From positions 1 through 11,562 of the forward strand of contig JAIWOJ010000022.1 of NCBI GenBank assembly GCA_020216965.1: a stretch of 11,562 bases of DNA, read 5' to 3'. The translations under genes were made by a program, and so were the position numbers. Shown one piece after another: positions 1-7,200 of the stretch (within the stretch, counting starts at the first letter, position 1; every line of letters starts with the position of its first letter). The notes under the pieces were generated by a model. It was given only the letters and a program-made list of their open reading frames with translations, made no database searches and was not told the DNA's origin. Source of the stretch: Prosthecobacter sp. (lineage in GTDB: Bacteria; Verrucomicrobiota; Verrucomicrobiia; Verrucomicrobiales; Verrucomicrobiaceae).

Positions 1-306
1 CTCACCGCACGCATGATTCTCTGCTGGGACGGGCAGGAGGCGGAAACGCCGCCCGGTGCCCTGCGCGGCTTGCTGGAGCAAGACCGCCTGCTCAGCCTCT
101 CCGTGCCCGACCCCGTGATGCCCGCCGGGGAGGAGGGCAACCAGCGCGGCCACCTGACAGGCTCGCTCGGCAGGCTGCTCAACGGCGTCCTCAGCGCGGC
201 GGACCTGGACCAGCTCCTGGAAAAACACGCCCTGCAGCTCACCGAGGACGGCTTCCTGATGCCCAAGGTGACTGATGGCGTGGATGAAGTCAGCGTCAGC
301 GCCTGA
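1..306 (+). CDS. 3' end of an unrecognised gene (partial, truncated by window start)
   Basis: The reading frame is open from the first base and stops with TGA at 304-306, giving about 101 residues. The first ATG (position 13) has no ribosome binding site in the bases visible before it, so I treat this as the C-terminal part of a longer protein. The sequence is acidic and Leu-rich, with a likely helical stretch around GRLLNGVLSAADLDQLLEKH. It shows no signal peptide, membrane segment or catalytic motif that I recognise, and I cannot name a family. Its stop codon overlaps the end of the convergent ceramidase-like gene by 11 bp, so no terminator fits between them. Coding status is supported by codon-like composition and by the tidy tail-to-tail fit with the next gene. 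It could still be a spurious frame. Confidence 0.55.
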   Translation, partial: LTARMILCWDGQEAETPPGALRGLLEQDRLLSLSVPDPVMPAGEEGNQRGHLTGSLGRLLNGVLSAADLDQLLEKHALQLTEDGFLMPKVTDGVDEVSVSA

Positions 307-1645
307 TCACCGCTTCGATGGCCGCCTTCATGCGGGCTTCGCTTCCAGGAGCCACCCAGCACCAGTCGTGCAGGTTGGTATCGCGCTCTGCCCAGGCGCG
401 CTCGATCGGAATGTAGCCTGGGGCGGACTCGCCATAGCCCATCACGAGCACGGGGGTGCCGCCCGCTAGCTCTTGCGCGTGCAATTGGTACTCCACATAG
501 GATTCCGCAGGCAGCAGCAGCAGGCTGGCCTTTCCCAGATGCAGGGCGCAGACGTCGATGGGCGTGCCGCGTGCTAGCCGTGCCCGCCAGCTCAGCCCCA
601 TGGCGGCCAGGCAGTGGGAAAAGGGCCGCTCCCTGGCATCTGCCAGGATGGCCTCCAGCGCGGCCTGGGTAAAGCCGGGGCTAGAGCGCGGCTCCAGGCG
701 CAGCTCCGTGCGGGCCAGCATGGCGGTAGAGAGACTGTGCCGGGTGGTGCTTTGCATCGCAGCAGCCATGGCCTCATGCAGCCGGGTCGCCAGCCGCAGA
801 CGCGCCTCATGGCTGCCGTCGTTGTATTTCCCTGCGGTCACATTGCCGGAGCAGCCGCTGGCATAAACATGCAGCGGGCCGGGGTGAGAGGCACGCATGG
901 CCTTCAGCGCCAGGCCGGGAAAGTCAGCGGTCACATCCCCCTGCCCGTAGTAGCTCATCGGATGCACGGCATAGCTGTGCAGGGCTATCAGGCATTCGTC
1001 GCCCGACCAGAAGCTCAGCGTCTTTAGCCAGGGGTCCACCGTTCCTTCCTCAGCGGCCATCAGCGTGGGATCCTTGCACCGGCTCATGCGCGCGTAGCTG
1101 ATGCGTCCATCAGGCAGCACCACCCGGCGGTTGGACGCCACCTCCTGCACGCGGGCCTGGCCGATGCCGTAATGCGTGGCAAACTTAGCCGCAGGCAGAG
1201 CAGCGCGCACCGCCTCGGCCACACGCTTCACCGCCTGCGTGCCAAAGGCGGGATCACAGACGCTGCCGGTGGCACTTGCGGCCCGCAGCAGCCGCTCGGC
1301 CCCGGCATCCATCACTGGCGCGTTGTGCGCGTGGGTGGCGCTCACCAGCACACGCCAGGGCTCTGTGCCTGCCGCTTCTGCCAGCAGGCTGCGCCATTCA
1401 TCGTAGGATTCATTGCGGATCTCACACCACTCCACGCTGACGATCACCACGGGCTTTTCAGGGCCTAGCAAAACACAGCCGCGAGCATGGAGGGGATCTG
1501 CCACGGACTTCACTGGCTCAATGCCGCCGCCCATGCAGGCATGGCCTAGGGGTGGGGTCACATCGGCTTCAAAAACGGCCACTCGCCAGCGATCCGCAGC
1601 AGCCAAAGGATGAATCAGACAAAGCAGCAGGGCAGGGAGTATCAT
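296..1645 (-). CDS. Secreted neutral/alkaline ceramidase-like protein (PF04734-type N-terminal domain)
   Basis: This 449-aa protein has a short Sec signal peptide (MILPALLLCLIHPLAAA, cleavage near residue 17), so it is exported. The rest resembles the N-terminal domain of neutral/alkaline non-lysosomal ceramidases, zinc amidases that cleave the N-acyl bond of ceramide. Visible family landmarks are the early AVFEADVTPPLG strand (23-34), the SATHAHNAP metal-site motif (102-110, His105 and His107), the SYAVHPMSYYG motif (224-234, His228), SGNVTAGKYNDG (266-277), PAESYVEY (379-386, Glu381) and GYGESAPGYIPIERAW (403-418, Tyr411). These match the His/His/Glu/Tyr zinc ligands of characterised ceramidases. 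The protein is shorter than true ceramidases (about 640-700 aa) and lacks their C-terminal domain. The residue corresponding to the catalytic Ser appears to be Thr270. Verrucomicrobia and Planctomycetes carry many such paralogues, mostly untested, so the real substrate is unknown. The start is supported by AAGGAG (minus strand, 1649-1654) three bases before the ATG. The neighbouring methyltransferase is divergent. Confidence 0.85.
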   Translation of the reverse strand: MILPALLLCLIHPLAAADRWRVAVFEADVTPPLGHACMGGGIEPVKSVADPLHARGCVLLGPEKPVVIVSVEWCEIRNESYDEWRSLLAEAAGTEPWRVLVSATHAHNAPVMDAGAERLLRAASATGSVCDPAFGTQAVKRVAEAVRAALPAAKFATHYGIGQARVQEVASNRRVVLPDGRISYARMSRCKDPTLMAAEEGTVDPWLKTLSFWSGDECLIALHSYAVHPMSYYGQGDVTADFPGLALKAMRASHPGPLHVYASGCSGNVTAGKYNDGSHEARLRLATRLHEAMAAAMQSTTRHSLSTAMLARTELRLEPRSSPGFTQAALEAILADARERPFSHCLAAMGLSWRARLARGTPIDVCALHLGKASLLLLPAESYVEYQLHAQELAGGTPVLVMGYGESAPGYIPIERAWAERDTNLHDWCWVAPGSEARMKAAIEAVIRR

Positions 1646-1648
1646 GGT

Positions 1649-1654
1649 CTCCTT
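1649..1654 (-). promoter_or_regulatory. Ribosome binding site of the ceramidase-like gene
   Basis: The minus strand reads AAGGAG followed by ACC and the ATG at 1645-1643. This is one of the few clear Shine-Dalgarno sequences in the window. The spacing of three bases is shorter than usual. It confirms the start that gives a good signal peptide. Confidence 0.6.
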
Positions 1655-1685
1655 GATACATCCTCGTAGCTCCCTCTATTGCATC

Positions 1686-2273
1686 ATGACTGACTGGGAA
1701 CAGTGCTACCTCGACGGACAAACCCCCTGGGATAAAAACGCACCCTCGCCGCCCCTGGTGCAGTGGGTGCAGCGTGCCCGCCCCAGCGGCAGGGCCCTGG
1801 TGCCCGGCTGCGGTGCCGGGCATGATGTGGCGATGCTGGCGGCGGCGGGCGTGGATGCCTTCGGGCTAGACATCGCCCCCAGTGCCATCGCGCGGGCAAA
1901 AAATGCCTACCCCGAGCACGCAGCGCGCTTTGTCCTCGGCGATCTCTTTGCCACGCCTAGCGGGTGGCATGGCTCGTTTGACCTGCTCTTTGAGCACACT
2001 TGCCTCTGCGCCTTGCCGCCTTCGATGAGGCTGGACTATGAAAAAGCCGCCCACCAGCTCCTGCGCCCCGGCGGTCTGCTGGTCGGTATCTGGTTCATCA
2101 ACCCGGAGATGGACCCTGGCGAGACTGGGCCGCCCTTTGGCATCCCCGTCGATGAACTGGGTGCCCTGTTTTCTGCGACACGCTGGCAAGTCATTGAGGA
2201 TTGCGTGCCCGTCACCGGCTACCCAGGCCGCGTCGGCCGCGAAAGGCTGCGTGTTCTCAGAAAGCTGGCCTGA
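1686..2273 (+). CDS. SAM-dependent methyltransferase, thiopurine S-methyltransferase (TPMT) family
   Basis: This is a 195-aa cytoplasmic class I methyltransferase. Family landmarks are the N-terminal WEQCYLDGQTPWDKNAPSPPL region (4-24; the family has a W..RY..G.TPWD.G.P.P pattern), the SAM-binding glycine loop VPGCGAGHD (39-47), an acidic residue after beta-2 (Asp62, in GLDIAPSAI), GDLF (85-88), and FEHTCLCALPP (102-112), followed by the LRPGGLLVGIWF strand (126-137). The FEHT.(F/L)CA motif is typical of bacterial TPMT-like and plant thiocyanate/halide methyltransferase relatives, which methylate thiols, thiocyanate, halides or oxidised selenium/tellurium species. The actual acceptor cannot be read from the sequence. 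I chose the ATG at 1686 because the conserved family N-terminus begins there; no ribosome binding site precedes it. An upstream in-frame ATG at 1644 (209 aa) is preceded by AGGGAG and is a real alternative. The gene is divergent from the ceramidase-like gene and convergent with the membrane-protein gene, so it is probably monocistronic. Confidence 0.86.
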   Translation: MTDWEQCYLDGQTPWDKNAPSPPLVQWVQRARPSGRALVPGCGAGHDVAMLAAAGVDAFGLDIAPSAIARAKNAYPEHAARFVLGDLFATPSGWHGSFDLLFEHTCLCALPPSMRLDYEKAAHQLLRPGGLLVGIWFINPEMDPGETGPPFGIPVDELGALFSATRWQVIEDCVPVTGYPGRVGRERLRVLRKLA

Positions 2274-2355
2274 ACCTCTGCGGCCTGACCGTCGCAGATT
2301 CCCGCTAGCCACCCCCCTCGACGGCTGCTCACGCAAGCCGCCGGGTGGGCGTGAA
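2274..2355. terminator. Convergent gap with GC-rich stem-loops, possible bidirectional terminator
   Basis: These 82 bases lie between two convergent stop codons. One inverted repeat is TCTGCG (2277-2282) with CGCAGA (2293-2298), loop 10. A second, nested structure pairs CGGCT (2322-2326) with AGCCG (2336-2340), flanked by CCACCC (2309-2314) and GGGTGG (2343-2348). Neither is followed by a T-run in either direction, so this is not a classic intrinsic terminator. The position, where both neighbours need to end, is the main argument. Confidence 0.3.
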
Positions 2356-4044
2356 TCAGGGAGCTGCCACAATGGAGATGGGGATGGTTTTCAAGGTTCT
2401 GCGGTCCATTTCCACGAAGTCTTCGCCGGTGAAGTAGATGCGCTCAAACTCCACCTCCACCGCACGCACGGGCTGCTCACCGAGGTAGGTTTCTTTTTCT
2501 GGGCGGGTGGAATAAACGTAGGCATGGAGGGGCGGGGACAGAAAATGCAGCGTTTTGACCAACCCTGAGTTTTGGCGTGCAGCATGATTCCGCATCCAGG
2601 CCCGGATGAAATTTTCAAACTCCTGGGGTCTGTTGATATCGACCTTTGGCTCTAGGCTCGCGTGGCCGTGACTTTCAATGACAGCGCGTGCTTCATCGGG
2701 GGTTTTTGCCTCGCGCATCAGACGTGCGGACTGTGCATCATGCGAGGCACCGAAGGTGCGTGTCAGCACTTTCGGCCCCTCTGTGCTGCCGCCGTATTGC
2801 AGGAAATGAAACTGTGACTGGATGAAGGCGAAGTCATAGGGCTCAAAAAAGGTAGGCACGATGTAAAGGCGGCGGCCATCCTCCATGATGGCGTAGAGAT
2901 TGTATCTCTCAGTCAATTGCGTATCAAACCAGCCGAGTGTGCTGGCTTTGTGGGAATGGGCTGTGAGCAGGATGTAGATGGCCGTGGCGAGTGTTGCTGT
3001 CGGCGTAAAGAGATTCGATGTGCCGCTGCTGCTTGCCTGCTCCTGGGGCTGAGGTTTCCAAAAGGCAGCCACGATCGCGGACTGGATCACGATCCAGTTC
3101 CAGAAGGTATCACCGGACAACACCATGATCCCGACGTGCAGGAGAGCCCGTCCTGCGGCGAGCAGCACGAACCAGCGTCGGTTCCAAAAAGCGGCCAGAA
3201 GAGCGAGCTCAATGAAAACGGTGTAAAGCTTGAGCGGCAGTCCGAGGGGCTGAAGTGCCTGATGCAGACGGATCGCTCCCTCCTGATCCCAGAGTAAATT
3301 CCAACCATGAAGGTAAGTAGAGACCATCAGGTGGGTCAGGTCGTCATGCAGCGTCCAGTCCAGCCAGTTGGAGCCGATCTCCAGCTTGGCTAGGCCAGGC
3401 ATCCAGTAGGAGATCATGTTGGCACAGAGGAAGGCCAAGGGCAGCGCCTGGGCAGTGAATGCTGGCAGCCTTGTCAGCCAGGGGCGCAGGAGACCGCAGG
3501 CAAAAAGCACATAGGCCATGTCCATCACCATCTTGCGGTTGGTCAGCTCTGGATCTTTGAAGGCAGGGTGGTACCACTGGGCATAGCAGCACCAGGCAGC
3601 CCAGAAGAAGAGTGGGAAAAAGGCTGGCCGCCACAGCGTCAATGCGGCTAGCGAAAGGATGATCGCCCTGTCCACGAGGTGAGCCTGATCATAGAAGAAA
3701 TTGTAGGGATGAAGCGAGGTCGTCCATGCCAAGACGCCGACGACAGCCCAGATCACCCAGTGCAGTCTGCCGCCCTCCAGGTAGCCACGCCAGCCTTTGA
3801 CCCGCCAGTTTGTCGCGAAAAAGACGCCCGCCAGTGCGAGCCACATCCAGAATTTCCAGGTTTTTACCCCGGCGAGCACACTGCTGAGGAGAAATGAGGC
3901 GTTCGCAAAACCCACCCTCGACATTCCTTCCATGGGCAGCCGCACCAGGCGGTACAAGCCAAACACAAGTGCCATGGAGAGCACGAGTTGCAGAGTTTGC
4001 AGCAGGAAGGGGCGTGGCCCGCGCGAGGATGGATTTTCAGGCAT
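2356..4044 (-). CDS. Polytopic membrane protein with soluble C-terminal domain, function unknown (weakly HTTM-like)
   Basis: This 562-aa protein has about nine to eleven hydrophobic segments in residues 14-360 (around 14-34, 46-78, 95-110, 125-157, 174-188, 197-214, 272-287, 290-328 and 345-362). A soluble, mixed-charge domain of about 200 residues follows (363-562). The membrane part is rich in Trp, Tyr and Phe and contains ISYWMPGLAKLEIG (211-224), HDDLTHLMVSTYLHGWN (233-249) and AGRALLHVGIMVLSGDTFWN (297-316). This arrangement loosely recalls HTTM/vitamin-K-dependent-carboxylase-like membrane proteins, but I cannot confirm that by eye. The C-terminal domain (from RYNLYAIMEDGRRLYIVPTF to the end) is not one I recognise. 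There is no signal peptide; the first membrane helix serves as anchor. The start at 4044 lacks a recognisable ribosome binding site. The gene is convergent with the methyltransferase and divergent from the giant repeat protein, with which it shares a 246-bp intergenic region. That it is a real gene is likely; the family assignment is not. Confidence 0.6.
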   Translation of the reverse strand: MPENPSSRGPRPFLLQTLQLVLSMALVFGLYRLVRLPMEGMSRVGFANASFLLSSVLAGVKTWKFWMWLALAGVFFATNWRVKGWRGYLEGGRLHWVIWAVVGVLAWTTSLHPYNFFYDQAHLVDRAIILSLAALTLWRPAFFPLFFWAAWCCYAQWYHPAFKDPELTNRKMVMDMAYVLFACGLLRPWLTRLPAFTAQALPLAFLCANMISYWMPGLAKLEIGSNWLDWTLHDDLTHLMVSTYLHGWNLLWDQEGAIRLHQALQPLGLPLKLYTVFIELALLAAFWNRRWFVLLAAGRALLHVGIMVLSGDTFWNWIVIQSAIVAAFWKPQPQEQASSSGTSNLFTPTATLATAIYILLTAHSHKASTLGWFDTQLTERYNLYAIMEDGRRLYIVPTFFEPYDFAFIQSQFHFLQYGGSTEGPKVLTRTFGASHDAQSARLMREAKTPDEARAVIESHGHASLEPKVDINRPQEFENFIRAWMRNHAARQNSGLVKTLHFLSPPLHAYVYSTRPEKETYLGEQPVRAVEVEFERIYFTGEDFVEMDRRTLKTIPISIVAAP

Positions 4045-4290
4045 GGGGAGTGAGCTTCATCGAAGCCAACTGCCTGCGCAAACGTGAATTGTGCGCTTGG
4101 ATTGTGCATCGCTGGATGCCGCTCTTCGGTCTGGCAGAAAGCCACGACTACCTGGAAAAGCAGCAGCTAGGTTAATCCCCACAAGATCAGCAGCTTGCTT
4201 AATATTTGCTTGCCGGGCGCTTCAAATTTTGGCGGAAATGTGGGAGTTGCCCTCCATTTTCGTCGGAGAGGTTAGCCTCTAACCTTCCTC
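4045..4290. promoter_or_regulatory. Divergent intergenic region with AT-rich patch, likely holding both promoters
   Basis: This is the longest gene-free stretch of the window (246 bases), lying between two genes transcribed away from each other. Promoters for both must lie here or inside the genes. The stretch at about 4195-4235 is clearly AT-richer than its surroundings and contains two copies of TTGCTT (4195-4200 and 4206-4211), 11 bases apart. I could not fit a convincing -35/-10 pair on either strand. A 7-bp hairpin sits directly before the downstream start codon and is listed separately. Confidence 0.4.
4269..4285 (+). promoter_or_regulatory. Hairpin just upstream of the start codon of the repeat-protein gene
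   Basis: AGGTTAG (4269-4275) and CTAACCT (4279-4285) form a perfect 7-bp inverted repeat with a three-base loop. It ends five bases before the ATG at 4291. It occupies the place where a Shine-Dalgarno sequence would be; none is present. In the mRNA this stem could limit ribosome access, or it could be a protein binding site in the DNA. A regulatory role is inferred only from position. Confidence 0.4.
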
Positions 4291-7200
4291 ATGAAGCTCC
4301 AAACTGCTCTTTTGTGCCTGGGTGTCAGCCTTTTTCCAACCGCTCCCACATCGGCGGCTGACCTTTTGTGGAATGGCGGTGGCGCGGATAACCTCTGGTC
4401 AAACGCCCTGAACTGGAGCGGGGTGACGTTTACCCCTGGCGATCTACTTCAGTTCAGTGGCTCCGTGCAGTTGAGCACGCAGAACGATCTAGCCGCTGAC
4501 ACTCTGGTGGGCGGGATCAATTTCCTCAACAACACAAACACCAGCACGGCCGCCTTCACTCTGAATGGGAATCGCATCATTCTAGGGGGGAATATCAATA
4601 CCATCGCGGTCACCGGCGGTGCTTTCAATGCCACGATCAACAACATCATTAACCTAGACATCCTGCTCAATGGCACCCGCACCATTACGGTGGCAAACAT
4701 TACGGATAAGACCCACAACCTCACCATCAACGGGGTGATCGGAGAAACGGGCGGCAGCTACGGGCTGAATACGGCTGGCGGGGCACGCCTGACCTTGAAT
4801 GGAGAGAACACCTACACCGGCCCCACCGTGCTCGGCGGCACGGCAGTGGTCGTGCTCGGCCATGCTGGGGCTCTGCCGGGCGGCACCGGCACCACGGGTG
4901 GCACCAGTGCTCTTAGCTTTTCTGGGGGCATCCTGGGGCTCGGCGCGGGGGATTTTAGCCGCGGGCTCGGCACAGGGGCAGACCAGGTGCAGTGGACAGG
5001 CAGCGGGGGTTTTGCCGCCTTTGGCGCGCCGCGCACGGTGAACATCGGTGGCAGCAGCGCGGTCATGGTCTGGAATAGTGGGGGGTTTGTGCCTACTGGC
5101 TCCAATCTGCTCTGTGGCTACGGCAATGGTTCAGACACCCAGGATGCGACGCACACGGTGGAGATGGTGAACCCCATAGACCTGAACGGCGGCACCCGGA
5201 CGATCACTGTGAATGATGGCAATGGCACGGCCAATGCCCGCATCGATGCGGTGCTCAGTGGTGGCCTGAAGAACAGCACAGGCATGGGAGCGCTGACCAA
5301 GACAGGCGGCGGCACCCTGAGTCTGACAGCAGCCAGCACCTACACGGGGCAGACCTTTGTGAACGGTGGCGTGCTCTTGGTAGAGCACGCCCTGGCGCTG
5401 CCGGGAGGCATCGCCGTCAGCGGCGGCACCAGCAATCTACGCCTGGGCGGCAACGGCGTCTTCGGCCTGGGTACGGGTGACTTTACCCGCGCGACGGGCA
5501 CAGGCGCAGCGCAGGTGCAGTGGACGGCAGGCGGGGGTTTTGCCGCCTACGGGGCGGACCGCACGGTGAATCTGGGGGGGGAGGGGGCTCTGGTGACTTG
5601 GGGCGCGGGTGGTTTTGTCCCGTCTGGAAGCTCATTCTATTTAGGGGCCAGTTCGGCCACGCACACGATCACTTTTGTCAATCCGATCGATCTCGGTGCG
5701 GCCAATCGGGTGCTGGAGATCCAGGAATCCAACTTGGTGGCACTGGACGCAGTCATCAGCGGTGCCATCAGCGGCACGGGCGGCCTTCAGAAGAACAATG
5801 ATGGCACCTTGCTGCTCAGCTCCGCTGCCAGCACTTACACCGGCCAGACTTACCTCGCCGTCAATGTGACGCAGGTCACAAAGTTGGCCGACTTCGGCCA
5901 GCCAAGCTCTCTGGGTGCGGGCACGGAAGGAGTGCCCATCACCATGAGCACGCAGTTCCGTGTCGGCACCCTGAACTACATCGGCACTGGGGATAGCAGC
6001 AACCGGACCTTTAGCTTTGGCATGACGAACCCCACCTACACCAACGGCGGTGTCATCCAAAACAACGGAACCGGTGCCCTGATCTTCACCGCCCCTGGCT
6101 TCAATGCGGCCATCCCTGGGGTGACGGCGGCCCGGACGCTTACCCTTTCCGGCAGCAACACAGATCTCAATACCATCCAGGGGGTGATCCAAAATACGGA
6201 CGGAGCCACCGGTGTGCTCAATGTGCTCAAGGATGGCCCCGGCACCTGGGTGCTGGCTGGTGCCAATACCTACAGTGGCACGACCACCGTGACGGCAGGC
6301 GCGCTGCACCTCAATCACCCCTCCGCCCTGGGCACTGGCACGCTCGTGCTAAACACGAATGGCATCCTGGACAGCAGCGCCGCGAGTCCCATCACCCTGG
6401 CAAATGCCAACCCGGTGACGATCAGCGGCAGCTTCATCTTTGGCGGCACCAATGACCTGAACTTAGGCAGTGCTTACGCCAGCATCACAGGCACCCGCAC
6501 CGTCACGCTGAATGGCACGGCGCGCACACTTACCTTAGGCGGGCTGAACTTTACCAGCACCAGTGGGAATAGCACGCTCACCGCCAACAATGGCGGTGGT
6601 GGCAGTAGGCTGATCGTTGGCGGCATCATCCTCGCTGATAACAATCAGGCACGCAGCCAAACCATCAATGGCAGTGGTGAGGTGGAGGTGACTGGCACGG
6701 TGGCAAACGGCCCCGGAACCGGTGCAGATAGCCTCAGCTACACCGGCACCGGCAGCCTCAAGCTCTCTGGCAACAATACCTACACCGGCACCTTGACCAT
6801 CAATAACAGTGCCGGGACCGTCACTTTATCGGGCTCCAACACGACCACCGGCGTCACCCTGACGGCGGGGAGGCTAAATTTAGAACACGCCGCCGCGCTC
6901 GGCACAGGCACGCTGACCCTCACCGCAGGCACCATCGACAATACCAGCGGCGCAGCCCTGGCCCTCTCTTACTCAGGCAATGTGGTGCTGGGTGGCAGCA
7001 TCTCTTTCGGCGGGGGGCATGACCTGAGCCTTTCCTCAGGCACGGTATCTACCACCGGCAGCCGCACGATCACCCTCAATGGCACCTCACGCACGCTCTC
7101 CTTTGGCCCACTTAGCATCACCAACACCATCACGATCACCGTGAATGATGCGGGGTCTGGGAACAAACTCGAGTTCGGTGGCATCGTGCTCGCGGAGGCT

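Noticed and set aside
614..1027. A 137-aa plus-strand open frame inside the ceramidase-like gene
   Set aside because: It lies wholly antisense to a gene with conserved zinc-site motifs, and its translation is low-complexity Gly/Arg/Gln sequence.
1866..2372. A 168-aa minus-strand open frame opposite the methyltransferase
   Set aside because: It is a shadow of the well-supported TPMT-family gene and has no recognisable motif or start context.
4075..4107. GCGCA/TGCGC inverted repeat and two ATTGTGC copies upstream of the membrane gene
   Set aside because: The elements are five to seven bases long with uneven spacing; in 246 bases such matches are expected by chance, and no promoter fits around them.
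5641..6318. A 225-aa open frame on the minus strand inside the giant repeat gene, with several similar antisense frames nearby
   Set aside because: The plus-strand gene is GC-rich and strongly periodic in composition, which keeps the antisense frames open. These frames show no domain, signal peptide or ribosome site, while the sense frame has a clear protein family.
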